Shown: piece by piece, positions 29,843 to 38,063 of the stretch
Position numbering within the stretch: the stretch's first letter is position 1
Layout of the letters: each line of letters starts with the position of its first letter
Source: an uncultured Ruminococcus sp.
GTDB taxonomy: Bacteria; Bacillota; Clostridia; Oscillospirales; Ruminococcaceae
Length of the DNA: 38,065 nt
Direction of reading: 5' to 3'
Assembly: GCA_946540705.1 (NCBI GenBank)
Contig: CAMNJD010000565.1
Location: forward strand, 1-38,065
Program-made: the position numbers and the translations under genes
Notes under the pieces: generated by a model
Seen by the model: the letters and a program-made list of their open reading frames with translations, nothing else
Told to the model about the DNA's origin: nothing
The model's database searches: none

Positions 29843-30127
29843 TCACTCCCTTAGCTGTTTTTCACAGTTTTCAAGTGTTTGCCTGTACGATTTGTACTTA
29901 TACTCTTTGATTTGTCCGGCTGCATACATGCGCTCGATCTCCGGTTCCATCGCCTTCAAACGCTGGTACTGCTCATATGGATCCGGCACATCCTCACCGC
30001 GTGCGATCATGATATTCCTATCATGCGCCTTTGCCCAGTCGATCAAGTCGCCGGTGTTCCAATTGTCGATCTCCGACAGCGGAAACCCCCTCGACATCAG
30101 CAGATCATAAAATTCCGCTGCCGTCAA
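29843..30127 (-). CDS. Tail assembly chaperone, frameshift (T) part
   Basis: 94 residues as an open frame (MTAAEFYDLLMSRGFPLSEI, DPYEQYQRLKAMEPEIERMY). It starts with TTG and has no good ribosome site. The frame is -1 relative to the preceding gene and is open back to the slippery heptamer at 30172-30178, so it is most likely translated only as a fusion (29843-30552, about 236 residues), like lambda gpGT. Confidence 0.82.
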   Translation of the reverse strand: MTAAEFYDLLMSRGFPLSEIDNWNTGDLIDWAKAHDRNIMIARGEDVPDPYEQYQRLKAMEPEIERMYAAGQIKEYKYKSYRQTLENCEKQLRE

Positions 30128-30165
30128 AGGGGCATCATCTTTCTGACTTTCGCTCCCGCTGCCGG

Positions 30166-30552
30166 TCAGGCGTTTTTTGGTGCAATTTTCAGCTCGTTCT
30201 GGATCAACGGAAGGAGCTGAACAAAAACTGCAAGGATATTCAGATTTTCAAAGCGGTCAAGCCACTCCAGCTCGTCCCGGATAGACGGATCAGCCTGCTG
30301 CGCCATAATGAAAGCGATATCGTACATATACTCTGTTTCGATACCGAGCACGATTTTCGCAGCAGCAATCTTCTGATCGTCCGTCAGTTTCTCGCTGTTG
30401 TCGTAGTAGTCGGCAAGCAGCGGCATTACGTCGTAAATTTTTGCGAGATCCGGCGACAACTCGCGCCCGAACTGCCGCTTATAGCGCATCATGGTTCCGG
30501 CGGTTTTGCGGAAAACGACCGGCTGACTGTCGATTATGATCGTTTTATCCAT
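30166..30552 (-). CDS. Tail assembly chaperone (G-type)
   Basis: 128 residues: MDKTIIIDSQPVVFRKTAGT, TEYMYDIAFIMAQQADPSIR, DELEWLDRFENLNI. Size, position between major tail protein and tape measure, and the helical second half fit the gpG family. The last codons, CCA AAA AAC GCC TGA, contain the slippery sequence. Confidence 0.85.
   Translation of the reverse strand: MDKTIIIDSQPVVFRKTAGTMMRYKRQFGRELSPDLAKIYDVMPLLADYYDNSEKLTDDQKIAAAKIVLGIETEYMYDIAFIMAQQADPSIRDELEWLDRFENLNILAVFVQLLPLIQNELKIAPKNA
30172..30178 (-). other. -1 programmed ribosomal frameshift site
   Basis: Heptamer A AAA AAC, in the correct phase (AAA at 30177-30175, AAC at 30174-30172), two codons before the G stop. A -1 slip enters exactly the frame of the 29843-30127 ORF, with no stop in between. 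Confidence 0.85.
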
Positions 30553-30564
30553 GATTGCCCCCTA

Positions 30565-31389
30565 TCAGCTCGATGTCACCGTGACATTGCAGGTGTCCGT
30601 ATAGGTCGTGCCGCCGACGGTGATCGTCGCCGTTATGACGGACGTGCCGGCTGCGACACCAGTCACGACGCCGTCAGCACTGACCGTCGCCTTTGAGGTT
30701 GTGCCGGATGTCCATGTGATCGTTGCGCCGGCAGGATACACGCTGTCAACCGTCAGTGCGACAGTGCTGCCGACTGCGACGGATGCAGTCGCCTCGGCAA
30801 TGCTGACATGCGGAGTCGCCCTGGTCGGCTCCGGAATCGTCGTGATCTTGGTCTTGGACGGGATCTCGCGCTTGACACACATGCAGTCCAGACGCGGACG
30901 GTGCGCGATGCTGTGCTGCGGGAACTGCGGATTGAGACCGTTGCCCTCGCTCGTCGCACCAGACTGTGCGGATCTCTGCATGATGTGGCTGTAGTAAAAG
31001 ATCGTCGTCTTTCCGACGCCGTCAGTCGTGTCCTCGATGATCACAAGCGCGAACTGCGGATACTCTGCACCGTCTGCATACTCCTCGACGCTGCCGTCCT
31101 CGTTGACAGTGTGGCCGTACCAGTCCTCCTCGACGTCGTCGGTGACGCCGACCGTTGTGACGGTGTCGTTGTATCCCTGATTATCCTCATAGGCGTAGAC
31201 CTCACGACCGTCCGCCCAGATACCGCCGGAAGAGCCAGCCGGCTGCGCGTCATAGGATCTGCCGCCTGCTCTGTGATGCGGCAGCCACTTGATCGGACCG
31301 TATGTCGGCTTGCCGTCCTCGTCGATTGCGGTGATCGGTGCATAGCCGAGATCGGTGATAGTGCGCACAATGCGTGCTTTTTCGGACAT
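30565..31389 (-). CDS. Major tail protein with C-terminal Ig-like (BIG2) domain
   Basis: 274 residues from ATG at 31389 with GAGGAGG 7 nt upstream. Residues 1-190 fit the phi13-type major tail protein (AEYPQFALVIIEDTTDGVGK, RPRLDCMCVKREIPSK). Residues 195-274 are a bacterial Ig-like group 2 domain (SVAVGSTVALTVDSVYPAGA, TITWTSGTTSKATVSADGVV, TGVAAGTSVITATITV). Such domains decorate tail tubes and bind surfaces or glycans weakly. Confidence 0.88.
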   Translation of the reverse strand: MSEKARIVRTITDLGYAPITAIDEDGKPTYGPIKWLPHHRAGGRSYDAQPAGSSGGIWADGREVYAYEDNQGYNDTVTTVGVTDDVEEDWYGHTVNEDGSVEEYADGAEYPQFALVIIEDTTDGVGKTTIFYYSHIMQRSAQSGATSEGNGLNPQFPQHSIAHRPRLDCMCVKREIPSKTKITTIPEPTRATPHVSIAEATASVAVGSTVALTVDSVYPAGATITWTSGTTSKATVSADGVVTGVAAGTSVITATITVGGTTYTDTCNVTVTSS

Positions 31390-31391
31390 AA

Positions 31392-31715
31392 TCATTCCTC
31401 CTCGATTTGGAAAATGTATGTTGCGACGTGGATGCCTTGCTCCTCGTCAAAGTCGTACTCCGGATCGTCAAACGCGATCTGATTTTCTGTCAGCAGACGC
31501 ATGATCGCCTGCTCTGCGATTACATCACGATGCTTTGACACCAGATCCAGCGTGATCCACGGCTCCGAGTAGATCACTCTGCCGTTTGCGTGGATCACGT
31601 TCCGGAGTGTTTCGCGGTAAACGATGTACTTTGGCGGCTGCTCTCCGTCAAAGTAGCCGTATGCGCACGGGATGTTCAGCGTCTTGATCGCCGCTTTCAG
31701 CTCTGCGAGTGTCAT
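31392..31715 (-). CDS. Tail completion/minor tail protein
   Basis: 107 residues: MTLAELKAAIKTLNIPCAYG, FDGEQPPKYIVYRETL, WITLDLVSKHRDVIAEQAIM. This is the pattern of small tail-terminator-like proteins between gp10-type and major tail genes. The start overlaps the upstream stop by 4 bp (ATGA). Confidence 0.75.
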   Translation of the reverse strand: MTLAELKAAIKTLNIPCAYGYFDGEQPPKYIVYRETLRNVIHANGRVIYSEPWITLDLVSKHRDVIAEQAIMRLLTENQIAFDDPEYDFDEEQGIHVATYIFQIEEE

Positions 31716-32083
31716 CCTTTCACCGCCTTTTCGATCGCTTTCTCTGCTTCCTTCTCCGCCCAGTTTTCAACGGCGCGGATGTGCGGCTGCGCCTTTACCC
31801 AGCCTTTCTTATTCCGCGTCCGGTGTCCGTCTTCAAGCAGGTGTGTCAGGCTTGCGTTTGCTTTGCTCTGGTGGATCGTAATTTCCAGCCGCCCCCCGGC
31901 ATCATTGGTGTCCAGCTTCCAGCCACGGCGGTATTTTCCTGTGCGGATCGGTGATGCCGCCTTGACCTTTTTCAGCGCTGTTTCGCCGACCGTTTGCAGC
32001 CCTGCGCGGATCTCAGCGTGTACAGCATCGCTGTACTGCTCCATTGCTTGGACGATCTGGATGCTCAACTCCTGATCAGGCAT
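31712..32083 (-). CDS. HK97 gp10-like head-tail/tail component
   Basis: 123 residues from ATG at 32083 (MPDQELSIQIVQAMEQYSDA), with GGTGA upstream. KKVKAASPIRTGKYRRGWKL and SLTHLLEDGHRTRNKKGWVK with PHIRAVENW are diagnostic of the HK97 gp10 family. It overlaps the upstream adaptor gene by 8 bp. Confidence 0.88.
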   Translation of the reverse strand: MPDQELSIQIVQAMEQYSDAVHAEIRAGLQTVGETALKKVKAASPIRTGKYRRGWKLDTNDAGGRLEITIHQSKANASLTHLLEDGHRTRNKKGWVKAQPHIRAVENWAEKEAEKAIEKAVKG

Positions 32084-32735
32084 TGAGATCACCGATCCTC
32101 TCGCCGAGGTACAGATCGACGCAGTCCCCGACATACCGCACAGAGCCGATCCGGTACGTTTTCCCGTCGTACTCTGCGCGGCGTTCGCCGTTGTACTCGT
32201 CGCGGAATATCCGAAGCCGGTGTGCGAGCATAAGGTCGATCTGGTATGCGTCCGCACGCTCGTCCTGCGTTGTCTCGTACTCGATGCACGGCAGGTCGAG
32301 CGTCGTTTCCGTCTTGATCTGCTGCCCGATCTCGTCCTCCGTGGTCGATTCCGAGATCAGAGCGATCGTTCCGGTGCGAATTCTGCTTGCAATCAGCTTG
32401 ATGATCGTGCGGCGCTCGTTGTAGTCATCGTAGTCCGTCAGCTCATATGGCTCGCCGCCGTAGATGATCCGGTAGTGCTGGATTTCACTGCGAACACCGT
32501 CAAGTGCAGCATGATACCGGACGCGGAACGTGCAGCGACTGCTGTGTGCGTTGTCAGATGGATTCTGACCGCCCATGCTGATTGCTTTGTTGATGTTGCC
32601 GTGAAGATGCTCAAACGATGTCCAAATGTGCTGCGTCAGGTCGTAGTGTTGCAGCTCAAACGGTTTATCAAAGACGAGACGGTCTTCGGCCTGTTCAGCC
32701 GGTGTTTTCGCCTTTGACGCTTTTACTGGTTTCAT
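32076..32735 (-). CDS. Fused double head-tail adaptor protein
   Basis: 219 residues. Residues 20-112 (HLHGNINKAISMGGQN, CTFRVRYHAALDGVR, YRIIYGGEPYELTDYDDYNE) look like a head-closure/adaptor domain. Residues 115-219 (RTGTIALISESTTEDEIGQQ, YDGKTYRIGSVRYVGDCVDL) look like a second one. Normal family members are about 100-110 residues with one domain. Start at 32735 has GGAGGTGA upstream and overlaps the connector gene by 41 bp. Confidence 0.75.
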   Translation of the reverse strand: MKPVKASKAKTPAEQAEDRLVFDKPFELQHYDLTQHIWTSFEHLHGNINKAISMGGQNPSDNAHSSRCTFRVRYHAALDGVRSEIQHYRIIYGGEPYELTDYDDYNERRTIIKLIASRIRTGTIALISESTTEDEIGQQIKTETTLDLPCIEYETTQDERADAYQIDLMLAHRLRIFRDEYNGERRAEYDGKTYRIGSVRYVGDCVDLYLGERIGDLNA

Positions 32736-33009
32736 CGCTGTTCACCTCCACCGCGTGATTTGCCCGCAGCATGACGAGCTCGTGCTTATAGTTGCCCTCA
32801 AAATCTTCGCTCGCGTTATTGTAGATGTAGCGGCACAGATCGAGGAGCAGCTGCTTTTCGGACGATTCCGTGTTAAAGTCAAGCGTTGCACCGGCATAGC
32901 CGCAGAGCTTAGTCTGTGCTCTTGCGAGGATGCCGGTAACATTGCTTTCAGTGTGCGGATCGCTCCATGTGATGCCGATATAGGTCTTAACGTCGTCGAT
33001 CAGTGCCAC
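32695..33009 (-). CDS. Head-tail connector (gp6-like)
   Basis: 104 residues from GTG at 33009 with GAGGTGA upstream. MALIDDVKTYIGITWSDPHT, then LARAQTKLCGYAGATLDF and LLLDLCRYIYNNASEDFEGN, are typical of the phage gp6-like connector family that joins portal and tail. Confidence 0.87.
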   Translation of the reverse strand: MALIDDVKTYIGITWSDPHTESNVTGILARAQTKLCGYAGATLDFNTESSEKQLLLDLCRYIYNNASEDFEGNYKHELVMLRANHAVEVNSDETSKSVKGENTG

Positions 33010-33025
33010 TGCTACTCACCTCACA

Positions 33026-34222
33026 TCATGTCGTCTGCGGCGTGTTCTCGATGCTGCCGTTGATCGTCACGACCGGAGACGCTGCGACCAGACCGGAAAT
33101 ATCGAGGTACATAAATGCGTTGATGTCATACGGGCGACCGGTGCCGTAGAACTTGATCTTGTAGGTGCGGAGATCCTCGACGAACTTGTACTCATCGCTG
33201 TACTCCAGCTTGCCGCCGCGACCGGTACCGACTCCCATAAAATACTTCTTTGCAATGCCGAGGACAGCCTTGCCGGAAGGAACGCCGACGGACTGCACGA
33301 TGTCAGTCGGGAACGGCAGCACATTGCCGACATAAGTGCCCATCGGAGTCAGCGCAGTCGTTGCCGGCATCACCTTGGTGAAGTAGTCAGCCGGATTTAC
33401 GATCAGGACGACGCGGGAGATTGCGCGCGGCTTGCTGGTAATGCCGTCAGTCGCAAGCGTTGCAAGCAGTGTACCGTATGTGCTCGGATCCAGCTTTGTA
33501 ACGGTGGTCGCGGTCTTGCGGGCGTATCCGGTGGACTGATTAAAGTTACCGGTAAAGTTTCTGGTCATACCGATCGGCTGCTTGAGACCGTTGCCGTCAA
33601 CGATGCCGGTTTCCAGACCTGCTGCGAGCGCATCCGCCAGGATCGCACGGACATAGCGGTCAACCCACTGCGGTCCGAGCGCGAGCATGTCCTGCGTCGC
33701 AAACATGTACGCGGAGAGCTTGCACTGCGTCAGGTCGATGACCTGGATTGCACCGGCAAGATCCTTGGTGATCGGAGTGTTGAGCTCGTCCCACGTTGCA
33801 GCCTGTGCACCCTGTGCGTTGAGCACCCACTTGATCGCAGCGCCGGTATTCGTAAAGTCGATCATATCGAGCAGCGGATAAGCTGCGCGCATATCGTCCA
33901 TCACGCTGTCGATGACGGTCTGCGGGAGTGCACTGGTGATGTTGGTGATAACGGTCTGTGCGTCGCCGCGAGCAGCGGAAATGAAATCATTGTAGAACTT
34001 GGTCTCCTCAGCGGTCAGCTGGCGGATGCCGCGAGCTGCGAGGATGCTGCGGTCAGTCGCATCGACCAGGCCGTTCGCCTCGTCCATGACGGTCTCAGAC
34101 ACAAACTGCATCCAGCTATCCATTGCTGCGCCGAGCGCTTCCTCGTCATTCGCACGGATCGCATCGGCAAGCGCATTACGCAGCTTGTCTTTTTCCTGCT
34201 TGATCTTATCGAGATTTTTCAT
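33026..34222 (-). CDS. Major capsid protein, HK97 fold
   Basis: 398 residues. The N-terminal 70 residues are charged and helical (IKQEKDKLRNALADAIRAND), a delta/scaffold-like segment likely removed by the protease encoded upstream. The rest is HK97-type: WDELNTPITKDLAGAIQVID, CKLSAYMFATQDMLALGPQW, LIVNPADYFTKVMP, and RTYKIKFYGTGRPYDINAFM. ATG at 34222 follows GAAGGAGG. Confidence 0.93.
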   Translation of the reverse strand: MKNLDKIKQEKDKLRNALADAIRANDEEALGAAMDSWMQFVSETVMDEANGLVDATDRSILAARGIRQLTAEETKFYNDFISAARGDAQTVITNITSALPQTVIDSVMDDMRAAYPLLDMIDFTNTGAAIKWVLNAQGAQAATWDELNTPITKDLAGAIQVIDLTQCKLSAYMFATQDMLALGPQWVDRYVRAILADALAAGLETGIVDGNGLKQPIGMTRNFTGNFNQSTGYARKTATTVTKLDPSTYGTLLATLATDGITSKPRAISRVVLIVNPADYFTKVMPATTALTPMGTYVGNVLPFPTDIVQSVGVPSGKAVLGIAKKYFMGVGTGRGGKLEYSDEYKFVEDLRTYKIKFYGTGRPYDINAFMYLDISGLVAASPVVTINGSIENTPQTT

Positions 34223-34235
34223 GTGTTATCCTCCT

Positions 34236-34931
34236 TCAGATAAACTGGTTGATGACCGCCATGCACTTTGCGTGCCGGCGCTCCATTTCTTCGGCGGCTG
34301 CCTGCTTTGCCAGCTTTTCGGCAGCCTGATTCTTTGCGGCGCTGTCCGGTTCCGGATCGTCGCCGGCATCGTCATCGCTGTGCTTGTCAGCAAATCCGTA
34401 CTCAATGCACTGTTCTGCGGTGAGGTAGGTTTCCGCATCGAGCATTTCCGTCAGTTTCTCATGCGTCAGCTTATCGCCGGCGCGGTCAAGATACGCCTGG
34501 ATCGCGGCGGAGTTGATGACGTCGAGATCATCAGCAGCTTTGCGCAGCTCCTTCGCGTTACCCATTGCAACAATCCATGCATTATGGATCATCATACAGG
34601 TATTTTTAGGCATGATGACGGTATCGCCTGCCATTGCGATGACGGACGCGATCGAGCACGCAAAGCCGTCAATGTAAACGGTCTTGTGCGCCTTGTGACG
34701 TTTAAGCTGATTGTAGATTGCGATGCCTTCCAGCACCGAGCCGCCGAGACTGTTGATGTAGATTTTGATCTCTTTCGCATTTTCATACTCTTTGAGCATG
34801 TCGTAAAAATGCTTTGCAGAGGTCTCGGACTCTTTCCACCAGCTGTCACTCTCAACGGTGTTGTAGATCCGGAGCTCAAGCGTGTCCGTTTCCGGCTCAT
34901 ACTCCATTTTCCAGCTTGTCGGTGTCTGCAT
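34236..34931 (-). CDS. ClpP-like prohead protease (S14)
   Basis: 231 residues from ATG at 34931 with GGAGGTGA upstream. ClpP motifs are present: IKIYINSLGGSVLEGIAIYN, nucleophile Ser in GFACSIASVIAMAG, and His in CMMIHNAWIVAMGNA. The C-terminal 50 residues are charged. It matures the capsid in phages that use a Clp-type protease (family knowledge). Overlaps the portal gene by 35 bp. Confidence 0.93.
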   Translation of the reverse strand: MQTPTSWKMEYEPETDTLELRIYNTVESDSWWKESETSAKHFYDMLKEYENAKEIKIYINSLGGSVLEGIAIYNQLKRHKAHKTVYIDGFACSIASVIAMAGDTVIMPKNTCMMIHNAWIVAMGNAKELRKAADDLDVINSAAIQAYLDRAGDKLTHEKLTEMLDAETYLTAEQCIEYGFADKHSDDDAGDDPEPDSAAKNQAAEKLAKQAAAEEMERRHAKCMAVINQFI

Positions 34932-36102
34932 TTCCCTCACCTCCTTCCAATGCTTCGGCAATGGTGCCGTAATTTTTCGTGATAAATCGTGTGCTGCAAC
35001 CCGGCTCATCCGACTCAGGGATTCCGAACGCGCGGAACAGTTCGTTCAGCGTCCACCCAGAACCAATCAGCTTGTCGATGCCGGCAGAATCGGCGAGAAG
35101 ATCGTGGTGCAGAATGCTTCCGGTGTCAACGACGATCCGTCCACCCTGCATGATGTCGTGTGTGGTGTACAGCTTGCCGGTCAGCTCCTGCGAGATCATT
35201 TCCGCAAGCGGCTTGATGCAGTTCGTCATCATCGCAGCCTGCGAGTCCTTGATCCCGGCAGCATCTCCGCGCATGTAGCTCGGCGGTACGCCAAAGACCT
35301 GTGCCGCTCTGCTGATCGCCTCGTCCGCCAGCGTCTTGACGGATGTCAGATCGTTGGTGTAGGTGCCGGAACCGCCGCCACTGCTCTGTGGTGTGTAGTC
35401 GTAGCCGTCGAACAGCGGAAGCACGGCATTCGCACTCTCGAAGTAGTTGCGGAAATACTCATTCTGCATCTTCTTGAACTGTTCTTCGAAATCTGTTTTT
35501 CCCTGTGCGACTGCCGAGACTTTGAGGATGCCTTTTTCGCCGCCAGCTTTCTTGAATCTCTTTGCAGCAGAAGTCATCAGCCGCTCGTACTGTACCATGA
35601 TCTGCTGGATCCATGCGGCGCGGGCGTTGACGGAAGACTGCAAAAAGATCACATCCATGCTGCGAAACTGCCGTGATACCGTCATGTCTGCACGCTGGAT
35701 ATCGCTAAAAATGTCGCCGCGCAGTGCGTCATCAATTCGGTTGAAACTTTCTGCGAGAATTCGCTGCCCGTCCGGCAGTTCCACGCACAAAGATTCACCG
35801 GTAAGGAGCAGCCGCGCGACCATCTCGCGTTTCCATGCTGCGGCGTTTTGATTTTTGTTCGGCTTTACGTTCAGAGCCGACCATTCAGCGCCATGCATCT
35901 CTTTGCCGTCACGGTAGACGCGAAACTCACAGCCGGACAGGAGCCCGGAGATCAAATGTACCACCGAGAAAAGTGCAAACGCATCGAGCGCCGCTTTTTC
36001 TTCGATCGTTCCGTCACGATAGTTTGTCACGTCATACAGCCCGGCTTTCGGCGGTTTGAACATCCGGCCGAGCCAGTCAACAATTTTTCCCGTCGGGATC
36101 AC
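34897..36102 (-). CDS. Portal protein, HK97 family
   Basis: 401 residues as taken from GTG at 36102. VVHLISGLLSGCEFRVYRDG, AAWKREMVARLLLTGESLCV, YDYTPQSSGGGSGTYTNDLT, and ISRAAQVFGVPPSYMRGDAA are the family pattern. AAAGGA directly abuts the GTG, which is poor spacing, while the next ATG is at 36063; the true start is uncertain. Forms the dodecameric DNA gate of the head. Confidence 0.9.
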   Translation of the reverse strand: MIPTGKIVDWLGRMFKPPKAGLYDVTNYRDGTIEEKAALDAFALFSVVHLISGLLSGCEFRVYRDGKEMHGAEWSALNVKPNKNQNAAAWKREMVARLLLTGESLCVELPDGQRILAESFNRIDDALRGDIFSDIQRADMTVSRQFRSMDVIFLQSSVNARAAWIQQIMVQYERLMTSAAKRFKKAGGEKGILKVSAVAQGKTDFEEQFKKMQNEYFRNYFESANAVLPLFDGYDYTPQSSGGGSGTYTNDLTSVKTLADEAISRAAQVFGVPPSYMRGDAAGIKDSQAAMMTNCIKPLAEMISQELTGKLYTTHDIMQGGRIVVDTGSILHHDLLADSAGIDKLIGSGWTLNELFRAFGIPESDEPGCSTRFITKNYGTIAEALEGGEGNADTDKLENGV

Positions 36103-36109
36103 TCCTTTC

Positions 36110-37771
36110 TCAGTATGTCCATACGCCGGAAACTACCGGTTCAGCAGTTTTCGCATTTGCGTATGCGTCCAGCACATCTGAAATGCACTCCGCGGCGACG
36201 AACGCCTTGAACGTGTCTGTCTTCCGGCTTTTCGGCTCAATCTTGCCGTATGTGATATTGCCGGACGGTGATGTTATTGTCTTACTGTTGTTCGTCATCC
36301 ACCGCATCACCGGCGAATCTCCCCAGACGAAACGATGCCCAACAAAGCCACTTGTGATCAGCGGGATCCTGCGCATTTCATCTCTTGGACGGATGAGCAG
36401 CACGTTCCGGCGATCCTTATCAGCGTAAAAGTTGATTTCTTCCAGCGCGTTCTTCATCAGTGCAAACCGGTAATCGTCTATGCCGGCAAGCAGCATCGGC
36501 GCATTTCGCTTTGCTGCTTCGTTTGCCAGCCAGACGCACGGCAGCTCCGGCGGGATCTCGACGGCATCGACAAATGTCACAAGCCCGCGGGCTTCCCATT
36601 CCCGCAGCGGCGCCTTGATCCGTTTCAAATCCGCACACTGGTTGCAGATCCATGTGTGCGAAATCCAGATATCCCGATTGCCGACGCGCCAGAGCAGACC
36701 GGCGCCGAGGAAGTCGGTAGTTTTCATGTAGTCGATGCCGATCACGCACGGTCTGCCGATCAGATCCGCCTCCTGGATTTCCTGATTCGTGGCGAGAATA
36801 TCCTCCCACGAGGCGACACCGTTCTCGCGGATCTTCGGCGGGCGGTTCATGCGCTTCGTGATAAATGCGGTATTGCTTGCCGGATTGCGCTTGTACTCCG
36901 CAAACTCGGTGCGCATCTGTTCGAGCAGCGTCGGCAGATACCGCAGCGACGGATTTGCTTTGTGCCACATACGCTCGTCATAGGCTTCCTCGTCCGCATC
37001 GAGCCGGCAGATAAACACCAGCATGCCGTTGTCAGGCTCATCACCGTCGAGGATTGCTTCCCCTTGCTCGATCTTGTCATCGAGCGGACCGCCGCGGACA
37101 TCGCCGTCTGTTGTCGTCCATGTCTGGCGCGGAAATCGCTTTTTGCCGAGACCGGTTGTGGCAACCGTAATCAGCTTGTAGTTTTCGTATGCGTGGATCT
37201 CGTCAAGATCGATCTTGCCGGGACGTGCACCGTCTTTCGTCTTGCTGTTCGACGTTCGAAACTGGAACTTTGATCCGGTGTCTGTGCATGTGATCAGCTC
37301 TTTCGTCCAGCGGAAGTGCTTCCGCATCTTCTGCTTGTTGGCTTCGAGCACGTTCCAGACGTCCGTGAACGACTGCTTTGCCTGGTCTTCTGATGTCGCA
37401 AAAATGTCGATGTCGTATTCCGGCACGCCGTTGGTCGCGGTCAGCAGACAAAAGTCCTCAAATCCGAGATACCCGTTCTTGCCGGCTCCGCGACCTACAT
37501 ACACAAACGCGATCGGGAACCGTAACTGACCGTCTGCACGGTATGTGCAATTGTGCAGCGCAAAAATGAATTTTTCCCACGGGAAGAGCTCGAACGGGAA
37601 GTATTTTTCATAGCTCAGATACTCTGCAAGCTGGTCGGTGTTGATCGTCAGTGTTTCTGTTGCGAAGACCCGTTCCACAAAATCGCAGAGTTTCAGCTGC
37701 TCCTTGCAGACCGCGTATTCGCCGCCGCGCACGATGCGAATATAGTCATCAATTTCTTTACAGCCGGTCAT
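36110..37771 (-). CDS. terL: Terminase large subunit (Terminase_1)
   Basis: 553 residues. ATPase: a variant Walker A FVYVGRGAGKNGY (about 91-103), IDIFATSEDQAKQSFTDVW, and Walker B KIDLDEIHAYENYK. Nuclease: the first acidic residue in VIGIDYMKTTDFLGAG and later conserved blocks (LLAGIDDYRFALMKNALEEI, KTDTFKAFVAAE). Cuts and pumps DNA into the head. Start overlaps terS by 14 bp. Confidence 0.95.
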   Translation of the reverse strand: MTGCKEIDDYIRIVRGGEYAVCKEQLKLCDFVERVFATETLTINTDQLAEYLSYEKYFPFELFPWEKFIFALHNCTYRADGQLRFPIAFVYVGRGAGKNGYLGFEDFCLLTATNGVPEYDIDIFATSEDQAKQSFTDVWNVLEANKQKMRKHFRWTKELITCTDTGSKFQFRTSNSKTKDGARPGKIDLDEIHAYENYKLITVATTGLGKKRFPRQTWTTTDGDVRGGPLDDKIEQGEAILDGDEPDNGMLVFICRLDADEEAYDERMWHKANPSLRYLPTLLEQMRTEFAEYKRNPASNTAFITKRMNRPPKIRENGVASWEDILATNQEIQEADLIGRPCVIGIDYMKTTDFLGAGLLWRVGNRDIWISHTWICNQCADLKRIKAPLREWEARGLVTFVDAVEIPPELPCVWLANEAAKRNAPMLLAGIDDYRFALMKNALEEINFYADKDRRNVLLIRPRDEMRRIPLITSGFVGHRFVWGDSPVMRWMTNNSKTITSPSGNITYGKIEPKSRKTDTFKAFVAAECISDVLDAYANAKTAEPVVSGVWTY

Positions 37772-38063
37772 CGTCCACCGCCGCTACGGTGTCAATGCTT
37801 AGGTTCAGCTGTTTCAGGATTGCGAGCATCGACTTGTTTGTGTCGCGCAGTTCCTTGATCGAGCTGTTTGGCTGCTTGACCAGGATGCCGCGCGCGTTGG
37901 GCACTTCGACAATCGTGCCGCGTTTCCGGATGTCGGTTTTCAGCTTCTCGCATACGCGGAACATCATGAGATAATCTGCAATCAGGGCACGAAAAACTTC
38001 AATGTCCGCGCCATTCGCTTTCAGCTGCTCCATCAGCGATGTTTCAAGTGCTTTTTGCGTCAT
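37758..38063 (-). CDS. terS: Terminase small subunit, P27 family
   Basis: 101 residues. The P27-type pattern is clear: EQLKANGADIEVFRALIADY, LMMFRVCEKLKTDIRKRGTI, NSSIKELRDTNKSMLAIL. ATG is at 38063, two bases from the window end. If the ends are joined, a TAA lies in frame immediately upstream, supporting this start. Recognises the packaging site and recruits TerL. Confidence 0.9.
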   Translation of the reverse strand: MTQKALETSLMEQLKANGADIEVFRALIADYLMMFRVCEKLKTDIRKRGTIVEVPNARGILVKQPNSSIKELRDTNKSMLAILKQLNLSIDTVAAVDDDRL

